A stretch of 64,000 nucleotides of DNA, taken from NCBI RefSeq assembly GCF_037975245.1, contig NC_092569.1, positions 16,808,501 through 16,872,500 of the forward strand, read 5' to 3'. Position numbers and translations under genes: made by a program. A model generated the notes under the pieces. It did not search any database, was not told the origin of the DNA, and worked only from the letters and a program-made list of their open reading frames with translations. Of the stretch, positions 23,247 through 37,400 are shown one piece after another. The stretch comes from Apostichopus japonicus (Eukaryota > Echinodermata > Holothuroidea > Aspidochirotida > Stichopodidae). How positions within the stretch are numbered: position 1 is the first letter of the stretch; every line of letters begins with the position of its first letter.

Positions 23247-26200
23247 TGTACAATAGAAACAAATGCCAACCTGAAACAACTCATACCTGTGATCAAGGCA
23301 AAAACCAGAAAATTGGAACATTCTGACAACTGCCTTCTGTTGAAATATGATGTTGACAACATCTCAGTTCCTTGCATCATGTGTATAACAATACATAAGA
23401 CGACATTGTTCTATAAACTCAATCTTCTTAATTGCTATATTCACGTTGTTTCTGTGACTGTACGTCTTCGGTTGCATGTTTAGTCCACGTCTATCAGCTG
23501 ATCGGCTCGGTAGCGAGAACAGTAGCAGTGCCATTGGAACATTGGACATACTGGCTTTTGATTGGGTTCTGCATAATACTACAGCATATTCATTAAGCCC
23601 AAAATAAGTTAGAAAATAACAGTAAAATGATTTTAAAAAAAATAATTAAAAAAATATTTAAGGGTACTGAATCTGAGAGAGGAGGTAAAAAGTTTTTTTT
23701 TTATGGAAAATAGACTGCTATTATGGCATGATACGATTGAGTAGTTCAAGAAAAAAAATATCTATAATTCCGTTTTGGAAATGTTTTGGAAATCATCTTT
23801 GGATCATTATGTTGTATCTTAATTTTATAATAACGACTTTAGTGACGATATTAATTACTCAATTTTTTTCTCTCGCATAGTTTACTTTGCTGAGCAAACA
23901 TGAAACTAATTTCTGAGCTTGGTAAGTGATATAGCCGAATCCCCACTCCCCCCCCCAAAAAAAACAACAAAAAAACAGAACAATTGTAAGCCTCTGCAGA
24001 TTTACAAACTCTGTAGCGTAACATCGTTTAGCAGAATGCCAATGATATCGCTAAACAGTTTGTTTTCTGTTTATATGTGTACAGAGTTTGAGGCATTAAG
24101 TGGCCCCGGAAGTTACGTACAGAGATTTGAGCCCCCTACTGGGGCACCCTTTTGCACATTTCTTCTGGCACTAGAAGTAAGGTAGAAACAATTTGAATCA
24201 TAAGAGGATACACCATGGATGCAGCTCCTGACCCCCCCCACCCCCCCTTTTGATAAATCCTGAATCTTCAGCTCAATCCGGTATCCTGCCTGTCTGTTGC
24301 TCTGTCCATGACATTTTAAGATCCATTCACTGAGAGTAAATTCCCCTTCCACCCCACTTCTTCCTCTGCAAACTCTCTATTATTCCTACACTTTACAAAA
24401 AGAGCCATCGTATTCTATCTCAGTGTTTACAATAACAATATACGCACGTTAGATGACTGTATTTTCATTTGGTGATGTAATATGACGTTTCGTGAAAATG
24501 GGTCAAGTATGTAAAAAGAAGGGGAATAAAGGAGCAAAAACGCCTTTTCTACGTATTGAACGTCCTTGAATTTGAAGTGTATTTTGGAACAGTAAGCAAG
24601 AATTTAATATAATTTCAGTCTTTTGACGTGGTACGCGAGGTAGGGTTTTGATAAGAGGTGTGAGATAAAGTGAACGGTATTAATCAAACGGTGGTTAAAC
24701 GCTATGGCTAAATCATGTCATGTTTGGGTTTCTTGGCTCTTATGGATATCCTCCAAACCACAAATGAACGAAAAGGGTTAAGCATATATGTCACAGGGGT
24801 TGCATTTGTTAGTCTTACTATAGGTACCCTAACGATACCTCATCGTTAGTGTGTAGGCTTCATAGTAATCTTTAAGACGTGTTTGGTATGGGGAAAAAAA
24901 GGGGAAAAGGAAACTTTGAATACCATTTGTTTTGAAAGGGTGGCTAGCCTGTTAGTAGGTATCTATTATAATTTGCCTTTCAAGTTGAATTCCACACTAT
25001 CGCTCGTTAGATAAGTATAAGAAAGTGTGTCAGTGCAAAATTGCCAAAATGGCTTCGCTTTTTAATTAACTGCGATTTTGCGATTTTTTTTATCACCAAT
25101 AGTTACTAATAGTGTGTGTTGATATTCTGCCAGCATTACTTTAGACTAAGTACAGTGACAACACTACATGGTATGACATTTCCTCTTAAAGGCGTTATCA
25201 TTATTCCGTATCAGAATCAAGAACGGTTAGGTTATATATGCTATCAAGTCGCATGCTCATAGCTACCAAAGAAAAGAGAAAGTGCGGGTATACTCCATTC
25301 TCAGACAGATATGACGACTATCTGTGGCCATCCAGAAAAGAAAAAAAAATCAATAATGATATCATTCGATCAAATTTTCAACATAATTCTGCACATAGCA
25401 AATTCAAATTGTGTAAATCGATGATATTCAATCTTGAGGTGGGGGGAGGGGGGGGGGGAGGGGGTTTGTCACGACACTTTTTAGGGTCGCTAAAATCTTT
25501 CGGAGGGTCGCCAAAAGTACCGAAGAGACAAAATTGCCGAACTTAAAAAAAAAAAAAAAAAAAATGGAGCGCCTGGTCACTTCCCCACAAACACTTGATA
25601 TATATGGTTTTTTATTCACTAACATGAAGTGTTGAAACTCTTGAAGATGCATTAGAAATTGCAAAATATGACACCATTTTCCAACTTAGCACCCTTTATG
25701 ATATAAATTTTCTTAAAGGAGAGAGGGATACCTCCAAACCGAGCCCCCCCCCCCTCCAGGATGCAACATCCGATGGCCGCCAAGATGATCAAGGTGGAAA
25801 TTACGGTCGCCAAACAAAAAGCAAAACTCACGGGATGTTTGTTTCTGTTATTTATTTGTTTCATTTTTATTTTATTTTATTATTGTGCATATTATATTGA
25901 CCGACAGAATTATTAAGCAGAAACATATAGTAAAGTTAATCACACGATATGTATTATATTACTTGCAATATACAAAGTTGATCGTTTCAAGCATAACTGT
26001 GTTCCCGTGTCACTTGTGTTTTCTCCCAGTAATGATGTATCACAAATTTAAGTTACACTATTATTTGTTATTGCTTTGTTGAATATCATTTAAAAAAAAA
26101 TTTAAATGTATTTCCATATAGAAAAGAAGGACGAATGTTGCCATCACTAATATTGCTAACTTCATTCAGAAAACACAATCAAGACCGCGCTGATAGGTTT

Positions 26201-26341
26201 GAATTTCAAAATCCAAACGATTCTTAAAATCAATTTTAAGTCCGAGAAAATGAAGGAAATTTAGAGGAACGTTCCTTTGGGGGGGGGGGGGTTGCAAGTT
26301 ACTGTGGTATATTTTCCCTTCTTGTCTCGTAATGTTGATAT
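23247..26341. other. Intergenic region between RMC1 and the FReD cluster
   Basis: The two genes converge (tail to tail). This stretch holds the RMC1 3' UTR, A/T- and C/G-homopolymer runs (for example poly-G at 25440-25465 and 26279-26291, poly-A at 25544-25563), and from about 25.74 kb the start of tandem unit 1. No gene seen. A possible RMC1 poly(A) signal AATAAA is at 24525-24530. Confidence 0.6.
24525..24530 (+). terminator. Candidate RMC1 polyadenylation signal
   Basis: First clear AATAAA that I find downstream of the RMC1 stop, about 1.28 kb after it. Nearer non-canonical signals are possible in the A-rich stretch around 23630-23700. Confidence 0.3.
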
Positions 26342-29300
26342 CTACAGTGGACGTATCTTCATTTCTACGTATTGGATGTTGTGATTACCACCGGGAAAAC
26401 TATACCAATAAGGGCCACTACTCCAAGGATAGTTCGGCATGGAATGATAACAGGCATTGAACCACCATCCGTTATGATAATAATTTGCACAGTTAAGAGT
26501 AGAATGATGGTCGTTGTCTCGATCTGTAGTGGTGAAAGGCATTCCTCGATGATAGCTCAACTTATCGACTGCGAAAAAGAAAAAGGAGAAAAGAAAGTAT
26601 GAGATCAAAAAAGTTACTTTAACTAACAATGACTTACTCCTTTAGCATAGCATTGCTATCCGCGGCTGACGTTCTTTGAAAACTCATGTTAACAAAGCTG
26701 CCTAATAGGGTGTTAAACATCATAAATATAATGGTACTGGTTTGAACGGCATGCGATCTGACGTAAATGAAACCAAATGTTTACTGATTTAGAAAGTAAT
26801 CTTTTACGGCGTTAGCAAAATCTGACTTTAAAATTTAATATTGCAGCTGAGTTATAAAAAATATCGCTCGGAGAGAAGGAATCTTAAATAAATTGCCTTT
26901 TATGTCTTTTGGGATTATCCTCTGTGTGGCATTGATTACATCTCATATTATTAACGTTCTTATTTTTAGCTTGATCTTGCATATGCTTGCAATAAGGAAT
27001 ATAAGCAATTCGTATTATAATGACTTGATTTTTCTTTATCAATGGGTCAATTAATTGATTTGTAATATATTTTTGCATAGGTTGTTGATGATGCTATACT
27101 ATCGTAGGTTTTATGGTAGAGTGATCATATATTTGCCAATCATACGTGTAATTTAAAGTACATGTCGATGCCATTTGAAGTGCCAAACAGCGTTTTCACT
27201 TTATCTTATGACTATGTTTTGTATCCCTGTATATAAAAAAAAACAATTCATCAGTCATTGATTAAATGAAATTGACCTATAGGCATATTATGATCTTCCC
27301 GAGTAAAACGTTTCCTAACATTATCTGAAGAGGATATTTCCAGTCTGAGACATGCTTTTGGGCGCCTAAGGCCAGTTGAATAACCGGGCCGAATTTTGTA
27401 ATGTTCTTTGTTCTTAAGTTCATTATGAAAAAATGAGAGCTCATTTTTTATCTCATATTTTTCCAAGCCCCCTTACTGCTGTATCCGTTTTGCCCTCCCC
27501 GTCTGTCATCAGGGTAACTGTATGTGGAGGTGTCTCATTTTCGGATGACAAGAGAAGGACTCAAAAAGTTCCTGATGATCGAAATTAAGGTTTCATCAAG
27601 TAGCAGTGTTTTGTTTAGGAAATACATTTAGTAAGAGCTGTCATGATTCAAAAATACAAAGAGCGTTAACTTGTAACAAATTACATTACGAAATTTGTAA
27701 CCACAGTATAGGTGACCTGTGAAAGGTGCATTTCAACGTAAAATATGGATATAATACGCTTGTAGAAGTAGATGATCATTCCCCGCCACGGGATGCGCCC
27801 CTTGGATTCGATACAAAGTTCCCCGTTGGCAGCAAATCAAGCTCTAAGTATATGGTTTTCCAAGCAAATACTTTGTGTGATGTTGATTAGGGGAGAGGAA
27901 GGTACATCCTCAGTAGTAGCCCATGTCTTCCCCGGCTGAATGCAAAGAATATGCCCCTCCCTTCCTCCTCCTACTGAACCTTTTTTTTTTCCCAGACTGA
28001 CAATCGGAGGTGGAAGAGGACACACCACTGGTATCAAAGAGATTTGTTCAATATTCAATAACTGATCTCTTATCGGTGGAAATGTTCAAATTAATCTAAA
28101 TTCTTCTCAGTACTCACCTACGGTACTTCATGTATCGAAGTTTCCAAGAGCAACCATCTTGTATTTGGTACCTTCATCACTTACGCGGAAGAGATTATAC
28201 TTCGCAAAATAAGATTCATCGGTTTTGGACACGAAGTCAATCCGAAGTTCGTAGTCCTTTTGATTGGTGATGTACGCTAGTTTCTCATTACCCAACCAGA
28301 ATTCTCGATTGAGAAAACCGAAGCCTTCTTTGTAGTCGTTCCAGACTCTATCGAAGTCAACACTGCCGTCCATTCGACGTTGAAAAACCTTTGAAACAAA
28401 ACATAAGAACAAGTTTTAGAAAAAAAGTTTTAGGAAATTGTGTTTCAGTCTTACATGTTTAATTTAAATTTACGTCAATGTTAGGTGACTATATCATTTC
28501 TTATGTCATTTAAAAATAACTTCTCAAAATATGTTGAATAAGTTCATCTTCAACTTAATAAAAATGTAAAAGGAATCGGATGAAGTTTAAAGATTCGAAG
28601 ATACAGTTCGAGAATAGATTTTATTTTGCCTATTAATGATTGACTGTAGGTACCGAAATCATCTAAATCCTTTTTTTTTTCGTTATGAAGGAAATTATTT
28701 TACCCACCGAAAGAAGGAGCACAATAGATTAATTAACGACTTGACCAAAACCAAACCAAACTCCCCCCACCCAAAAAAAAAATAATAATAATTGAAATTG
28801 TATATATACATATACTTGGATTACACTTGAAACTGTTCTACCATACATGTTAGATAATGGTTACAGGTCTTTCAATTTATCTTCTCAATAATTTCATTTT
28901 AAACAGAACTATCATAGTTCATGAGTCCATTAAATCGATTACTATAATTTACCGAAGATAAATTCGGTTTTAATTTCGTGAACGTAACAAATACAATTAA
29001 GACTAAAGTGATGCGATAAACATACCATCCAGTTGCCGCCATCTACGGAGTTGTTACAGTACACAGGGAACGGCTCAATATATCCGTCTGGTTGTATGAG
29101 GTAGACCCCGTCTGAAGATTCCCCGTCACATTGTTCAAAGACTTCCTTACAATCTCTCGGGTAGTCAGGTTGTTGATAGAAAAAGTAAGAAGAACTTTCT
29201 GTTGGTATGATTTAAGAAAGGTAATAACATAAGATAACATCGACACGAATTTGAAACATAAGGTTACATATTTGAAAGTGAAGTTAGAGCAAGCGAGGGT

Positions 29301-32300
29301 AGATGTGAAGCCCAGAGAAAAGGGGAAAGATAAATATTTGTCTTATACTTTAAGACAATGAGGCAACGTCAGTAAATAAAGACTTACATATCAGTAAATC
29401 TACCATCTGAATATAACATCATTTGTAAAGCCTAACTTGCCAATTGTTAAAGAACATGTATTATTTTCTGATGCTATTTGTAGCTATTCCATCATGTATT
29501 AGAATCGTGTTAAAAACATGTTACGTCGACAATTAAATATGAAGAAACTTGAAATTAAAAGTACACAAGCTAACATGTTCATATACATTCTTGGTTGGAA
29601 TGCATTGTTCTTTGTAAAAAAAAAAAAACCAACATCACTACATATTTACACATACTAATGACTATCTTATATGTTAAGATAGTAGACGTTTAATTCATTA
29701 TTGCCTTTATGTGAAAGGAAGATTTGCACATATAAACAGCGCGTTCAATTGCACTAAGGATGCAAGGTTTCGAATCTTATCACTGTTTTTTTTTAAAAAT
29801 ATTTTCGAGGACACAAGTCATCAAATAAAGGTTAAGAGTATATATTTATGAGAGGACATGTTCCACACTGCATTTAGGAAGTGAAATTTCCATGAAGTGC
29901 TACATCAAAGCATTATGGAAAATCAAAAAATATCTTGTTCATCAAATCTTTATGAATTGATTGTTCCGTAATTATCTATTAAGTATTGTCTAGTATTTGA
30001 CTTCAACGTGCGCCTCCATATGAAATTTGTAACTATTTTGATCACTGCAGAATAGTTTCGAGTAAAGTTTTGGAAGTAAGCTTTGTTGATTGAATGTTCT
30101 ATACTCACCAGACGTCTCTCTTCTGCCACGAACAGAGCCATGGTCTGAAATTGCCTGACCCTCCTATATTGATGAAATACAAAGAGTTCTTTATTGTTAA
30201 GATCAATTTCGTGTTTGTTGAGTCCAATGTCAAACGAAATTAGGACTCACTTAGAATTACAGATTAAATCCTTTCATGGAGGGAGAAATATACCTATGAC
30301 CAAAACGCGTCGAATTGCATGAATATATCTACGTGAAATTAAACCCATTAGCATTTTCTAAGACAAAAAAAAAAACGCCTGTCATGATAATTACAGTAAT
30401 TAATGTCTGTATGGAAATGGAATGATATCGAACAACGAATCTGTTAAAAGTTTCTATCATGTTCACTGCAAATTAATCAGTCTCTCTTCTTCCTCTTTTT
30501 TAATTTTAAATTTCTCTCTATATTATTGTATATCATTAATGTTTAGATAAGAGTAAAAGGTAAATCAACAGTTAATTTAATAATTCTACCAATCTTCGAA
30601 AATTAACTTTAAAAAAAATATGAAACAACTGTGTTTCTAATTCGGAAGACCGAATTTAAACACATATTATATTGCGATACTGCAGAGGAATAAATCATAC
30701 TTATTATGTATTATTCCAAATATAATAATTGTAACAACTTTAGGAAAACAAGAAGGCCTAGGTATATTTTAAGCGAAATATTAATAATAAGTATAAAGCG
30801 CGTGACGTGTAAATCAAAGAACTAGTTCATATACCGTACTAGATATCTGTTAATTTATGTGCGTGTGTATTAAGCTAACAAATACAATAAAATAGACGAA
30901 AAACTCACTCGAATTCGACAGCAAAAAGTTGTTAAGAGCAAAGAGATTAGTGACATTAGGCACTGAGCTGATAGTTCATGAATGTTTATGCGCTGGTGAC
31001 GCAGGGTTTATTAAAATATTAGCACACACGATACTGCCAAAGTTTCCTGCAACATGAACCACATCATCCACTAGCCACTTTTAAAGTGACTTATTTCAAT
31101 TGTTAAAATATATCAAGTTAAGGTCTTTTCATCCCCAAATATCGGTTTACTGTTGCAGTATAATAATCTATTACCTTTACCATACATCGTGGTGTCTGAA
31201 ACCACGAATATAATCTAACATGTAAATCTTCGCATTTGTATACAAAGTAATACATGCCCGAATTTTATTTAAATAAACATTCATTCCCACTTTAGCTGAG
31301 TCTTCGAATACTCAAAACTAAAATTCAGAAACCAAAAACTCTTTGCTTATGAATTATAAAATAAAACTCTTCTTAGAGTTAGCTGTTTGTTAACCGAATT
31401 TATATGTTCTATTTTCATACTAAATTACCTGAAATTGCTAGGTTAGTCCATTTTTTTATGTTAAGACTTTCACTTTTTAATATTCGCCTTGTCCTTAAAC
31501 ATTCGATCTTTGCTCTCAGTTTATCCAAACATTGAATTATCTGTAAATGTATAAAATATTCGCCATAGGTTGCAATCTGGTTTAGTGTTTTCCGTTTGAT
31601 TTGTTTTATCATTATTATGTAATGCCAACATAGTAAACTCAGTTCTATTGCAACATCTGTCAGCGAAATAATTTACGGCACATTACATAATATTATACAC
31701 TCGCGGTAACTGCTCCCCAAATCAGCATTGCGAGATAACGTTGTTTCTTTATATAACCAGAAAATATTAAAACGAAGAAGAAGGAAAAGTGGTACTATTT
31801 GAATGACTAAATTCTATTTATTCAACTCGGTATCTGAGAATTATTGGAATTCTTACTTTAGATGTATCTTTAAACTGAAATTACAATGAAAGAGAAGCAC
31901 AAAAACATTAAAGGAATAAAGAGAAGATTTTAAATTATTTTTTGGGGAAAAGTTGTTTGGCATAAACGTTGGAAAGTACTTATTTCTTAGTCGTCACGTG
32001 CTGCAAAGGTTAAATGATATTTTTCTACACTGACAAAGTATTCTGTCAATTTACTGTTTTGCTTTTTTTCTGTAGACTGTATAATTAATACCGTGCTATA
32101 CGGGAAGAACAATACATTTATATGTACTACAGTTTAGACCCAAATATAAATTGCATATAAGATTCACCACATATGCAGAATATTGTTAGACCTACTACAT
32201 GTGGTTACATGTTCATTAAATCCTCCATGCTTTGAATTCTTTTAATGTTTATTTTATATTTTCTTTTCGAATCGACGAAATAAATGAACGATGGTTTAAA

Positions 32301-32632
32301 CGAGGCAGCCACTATATAAAATAAAACCTAAAGCCATCAAAATATGAATATTAAATAAAGAAAAATTTTCCACATTAAGGTAAAGTTAGTTCATATGTTC
32401 AATTTTGATAACATTTTGAAATAAGACATACGTTTTGTAACAGTTTTTCTTTGTAGCTGAAATATATAATAGTAACAAATTGTTACAAGAGTAGTCAAAA
32501 TTACAGATTAAGTTAATAAAATGAATGGAGTAAATTTGTTTTAAAGATACTTACTACTTGAAGTAATCTGGTCAGGCCTGATGAACAGATGAGAAACATC
32601 CAGAATTCAATATTGTACAACAAAAAATTCAT
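26342..32632 (-). pseudogene. FReD gene copy 1, with a premature stop
   Basis: Exons in transcript order: 32555-32632, 30109-30163, 29026-29198, 28118-28388, 26342-26568. All splice sites are intact and in phase. In exon 4 the codon that is TCA in copies 2 and 3 is TGA (28128-28130), so the product stops after 188 residues, before the last 79. The lost part is the C-terminal P subdomain with the DRDND calcium-site motif, the last two cysteines and WWFNAC. What remains: signal-like N-terminus, C61/C68/C92, and FReD subdomain motifs VFQRRMDGSVDF, YKEGFG and EFWLGN. The last exon downstream is still open and little decayed, so the loss is recent or the truncated protein may still be made. A strain polymorphism or assembly error is also possible. 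Confidence 0.78.
30909..30956 (-). other. Possible alternative first exon of FReD copy 1
   Basis: An ATG starts a 16-codon hydrophobic frame (MSLISLLLTTFCCRIR) followed by a good donor GTGAGT, in phase with exon 30109-30163. It would make a plausible alternative signal peptide. In copy 2 the donor is ATGAGT, and in copy 3 the exon end is deleted, so at most it works in copy 1. Confidence 0.35.
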
Positions 32633-33059
32633 CTTGGAAATGATGAGTTGTCTGGTCGGATGACGGTCACAAAGTGAAATGAATCGTTGCAAACGAAACA
32701 CTGACAAGGCTAGACTGACTAATATCGAACTAATATCGTTAGAAACTATAGATGACATTAATGTCCATTTCGCACTGCATTTGTAAGTACTCTAATAGGC
32801 CCTTGTCTGTTATTAGCTGTTGGTTTACGTAATTATGCTTTTCCGTCGAAGGATATGATGTCCGCCGTAAAGACAAGTTATTTGTTGGCTTTGTTTCAAC
32901 ATCTGAAGCAATGTCATGATTTTTAGACGTGGCATAAGTCTAGTATAAACTTATTGTAATGTTAATTGCATAAAGGTGGAAACTTGATGTTATATGGGGA
33001 AATGCGCGTGTCAGTTTGTTAGGTGGAGTTGTTAAATACCAACGTCATACGCTTGGCTA

Positions 33060-34420
33060 CAATTTAGGTGTTGTGAGGACATAGATTGTTAATTTGACGA
33101 AATGGTGGCTTTCATCTACCAAGGAATAAATAGTGGAGCTGGGGAATGGGGGTTGGGTGGGGGCGGGGTGGATTAGTACCACCACCGCACGATGAAACAT
33201 GAAAAATACTGCTTCCCATAAATAGAAAGTGCCAACTATGAAGAGCACATTTATTAATTGCAAAGGAATTTGAAGTACGTACTTAAAAATGATAGCTAGT
33301 ATTTCCGGAACTGTTATTATGCATTTGCCCTCACATATATCAACTGACATTTGTAACTGTCCTTCGAAGCCCCCCCCCCCCCCACATGCCTATTTCAGCC
33401 CTCTTCTGAGTAGCGCCTGTTTGTCTAGTGTAACGTCCTATTTCGAAAGCTAAGTTATTGATGTTCAATTTTGGTATATTCTTTCCTTACAAAGATATTG
33501 ATTCGCCAGAGATTCATTCGCTAGAGACATGTATAGCTACATGGGAGATGCATATGCAAAGGCCTCGGAGACGCACGACAATAACAAAACACAAAAAGAG
33601 AGGAACATGTTAACCGTCCTCCTGTGTTCTTACTGATTGTACATCTTGAATCAATGACCTTTTACGTATTTTGAAGGTACAGACGTCAAACCAGTTCCCA
33701 GTGACTGGTGAACATGTTGCCATAGCAGTCGAATACATCCTGAACGCAACATCAGAGAAGGATACCACTTACCCCCCCCCCCCCCCCCACAAACACACAC
33801 ACATCAGGACGCGATATCCGCTGATGGATGGCCCCCAAGATCATCAAGCAACAAAGTTAAACTCATGGGATATTTCTTTCTTTAGTTTATTTTTATTTTA
33901 TGTTTGATCATTGTGCATATTATATAAACCGACAGAACAGTTACATAGTAACGTTCATAACACGAGTTATAACGTGCAACTTCAATTTAATGGTGAAATT
34001 ATAAATGGTGTTCATAACGAATATCATATACAAATTAGTTACACTGTGTTTAGCTAATAGTTGTAATTCCTTCATTATAATGGATCATAATGGTCTTACA
34101 TATATAGAAGAAGGACGAATGTTGCCATCACTAATATTGCAAACTACATAGAGACAACACAGTCAAGACCGCGCTGATTAGTTTGAATTCCAAAATCCAA
34201 ACAAACGATTCTGAAAATCAGTTTGAAGGCCGAGAAAATGAAGGAAATTTAGAGGAACGTTCCTTTCTTTACATGGTTGAAAGGAATATTTCATAATTGA
34301 CGGTTTTAAATTGATGGCTTGGTTTTCTTCCTTTATTAGGGGGGGGGGGGTGGGGTGGGGGAGGGTTGTTTTGTCAGTTATTGTGGTATCTTTTCCCTTG
34401 TTGTCTCGTAATGTTGATAT
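33060..34420. other. Spacer between FReD copies 1 and 2
   Basis: Upstream flank of copy 1 and downstream flank of copy 2. It holds homopolymer C/G runs (33369-33383, 33775-33788, 34340-34351) and a CA-rich stretch near 33790. No gene seen. Confidence 0.6.
34332..34337 (-). terminator. Candidate poly(A) signal of FReD copy 2
   Basis: AATAAA on the - strand, 84 nt past the copy 2 stop. The equivalent site is replaced by homopolymer T/G tract in copy 3 and is absent from copy 1. Confidence 0.45.
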
Positions 34421-37400
34421 CTACAGTGGACGTATCTTCATTTCTACATATTGGATGTTGTGATTACCACCGGGAAAACTATACCAATGAGGACCACTAC
34501 TCCAAGGATAGTTCGGCATGGAATAATAACAGGCATTGAACCACCATCCGTTATGATAATGACTTGCACAGTTAACAGTAGAATGACGGTCGTTATCTCG
34601 ATCTGTAGTGGTAAAAGGCATTCCTCGATGATAGCTCAACTTATCGACTGCGAAAAAGGAGAAAGAAGGAGACAAAAAAAAAAACATTAGCTAAGCACGA
34701 TTTACTTCTTTAGCATACCATGCAAGCCGCGGCGTTGGTTCTTTAAAAAATAATGTTAACAAAACTGCCTAATAGAATGTTAAACATAATATATATAAAG
34801 GTACTGGTTTGAACGGCAGGCGATCTGACTTGAATGAAATCAAGCTTTCACTGATTTAGAAATTAATATTTTACGGCGTTAGGAAAACTGACTTTAACTT
34901 TTAATATTGCAGAGTTATAAATTATATCGCTCGGAAAGAAGGAATATATGAAAGAAATTGCTAAAAAATTGTTGAAAACTGTTGGAATTATCCTCTGTTT
35001 GGCTTTGATTACATCTAATATTATTACAGTTTTCACGTCTAGCTTAATCTTGCATATGCTTGTAATAACGAATATCACTTCATATTATGTTCTTGATTTT
35101 TCATCAGAACCTGGATCAATCAATTGATTTGATTGTAATACCTTTTGGCATAGGCTGATGATGCTACTACCGACCGTAGGTTTTATGACAGAGTGATTAT
35201 ATATTTAGCAATCATACATGTAATTTAAAGTACATGTCGATACCATTTGAAGTGTTAAACAGCGTTTACACTTTATCTTATGACTATGTTTTGTGTCCCT
35301 GTATATTTAAAAAAATCATCAGTCATTGATTAAATGATATTGACCTATGGGTATATTATGATCTTCCCGAGTAAAACGTTTCCTAACATTATCTGAAGAG
35401 GACATTTCCAGTCTGAGATATGCTTTAGGGGTGCCCAAGGTCAGTTGAATAACCGGGCCGACTTTTGTAATGTTCAAGGTTCTTAAGTGTACTATGGAAT
35501 ATTAGAGCACATTTTTTTCCGGGCCCCCTTACTCCCCTGTGCTGTATCCGCTTTGCCCTCCCGTCTGTCATCAGGGTAACGTATCTGGATGTGTCTCATT
35601 TTCGGATGACAAGAGAAGGGCTCAAAAAGTTCCTTATAATCGAAATTAAGGTCTCATCAAGTAAGTTGCTGTTTTTTAGGGAAAACATGTAGTAAGAGCT
35701 GTCATTATTCAAAAATGCAAAGAGCGTTAATTTGTAACAAATTACATTACGAAATATGTTACCACAATATAGGTGAACTGTGAAAGGTGCATTTCAACAT
35801 AAACTATGGATATAATACGCATGTGGAACTAGATGATCATTCCCCGCCACCGGTTGCGCACCTTGGATTCGAAACAAAGTTCCCCCCTGGGCAGCAAATC
35901 AATCTTATTTCCACCCCATTAATTAAAAAGAAATTTAACTGAGAAATATCAGACATTACCTAAAACTCTTAGTACGCCTCTTAAAATAGTCTTTTAGTGA
36001 TACATTGCTTCACATTATCATGAAGTATTCAGAACAAACTCAATGTGTTGCATTAAGTTGGGTTCTAAAATCGTGTACCGGTAGTTAATTTTGATTTCTT
36101 TCGTGGTTGTTAACTGCGTGACTGATATTGAAGATTTACGGAAATGAAGGCGTAAAACGTAATACAATAGAAATCAAATGGTGCAATCTGAATCATATTT
36201 AAATTATAATTCATGTCTATATATCAGCAGATCTAAGCGGATCGGTTGAGGTAATGTATAATAATTCAATTATCACAGACTGATTTACCTGTGAATGAAG
36301 TATTTTGTACAGAAGGGGAGCTGATATGGGGTCATTTAAGCCGATTCACAAGTATGTGGGTATGGCGGTACACAAAAATAAAGAAGTCGAATGATGCACT
36401 TTGAGGCATAATTCAGGCTATAAATTATATTGAGCCCTAAGTATATGGTATTCTACGCAAATACATTGTGTGATGTTAATGGGGGGGGGGGGGGAGAGGA
36501 AGGTACATCCGCAGTAGTAGCCCGTTGATACCCCGGCTGAATGCAAAGAATCTGTCCCCTCCCTTCCTCCTACTGAACCTTTTCCCCCGACTGACAATCG
36601 GAGGTGGAAGAGGAACACCACTGGTATCAATGAGATTTGTTCAATATTTAATAACCGATCTCTTATCGTTGGAAATGTGCAAATTAATCTAAATTCCTCT
36701 TAGTACTCACCTACGGTACTTGAAGTATCGAAGTTTCCAAGAGCTACCATCTTGTATTTGGTACCTTCATCACTTACGCGGAAGAGATTGTACTTCGCAA
36801 AATAAGATTCATCGCTTTTGGACACGAAGTCAATCCGAAGTTCGTAGTCCTTTTGATTGGTGATGTACGCTAGTTTCTCATTACCCAACCAGAATTCTCG
36901 ATTGAGAAAACCGAAGCCTTCTTTGTAGTCGTTCCAGACTCTATCGAAGTCAACACTGCCGTCCATTCGACGTTGAAAAACCTTTGAAACAAAACATAAG
37001 AAAAAGGTTTAGAAAAAGGAAATTGTGTTTCAGTCTTACATGTTTAATTTAAATATACGTCAATGTTAGGTGATTATCATTTCTTATGTCATTCAAAAAT
37101 ATCTTCTCAAAATATGTTGAATAAGTTCATCTTCAACTTAATAAAAATGTAAACGGAATCGGATGAAGTTTAAAGATTCGAAGATACAGTTCGAGAATAG
37201 ATTTTATTTTGCCTATTAATGATTGACTGTAGGTACCGAAATCATTAAAATCCTTTTTTTTTTTTTAGTTATGAAGGAAATTATTTTACCGACCGATAGA
37301 AGGAGCACAATAGATTAATTGAACGACTGGACCAAAACGAAACCATCCCCCCCCCCCCACAAAAAAAAAATAACTGAAATTGTATATATACATATACTTG

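Noticed and set aside
26372-26602. + strand ORFs opposite the last FReD exons (also 34451-34690 and 43104-43358)
   Set aside because: Shadows of the - strand fibrinogen-domain exons, without independent support.
31429-31540. Coiled-coil-like exon in FReD copies 1 and 2 (IIQCLDKLRAKIECLRTRR)
   Set aside because: It has acceptor and donor signals, but including it puts the next exon in a frame that hits TGA at the following junction. In copy 3 it has a stop and a broken donor. Its conservation between copies 1 and 2 is explained by the near-identical tract.
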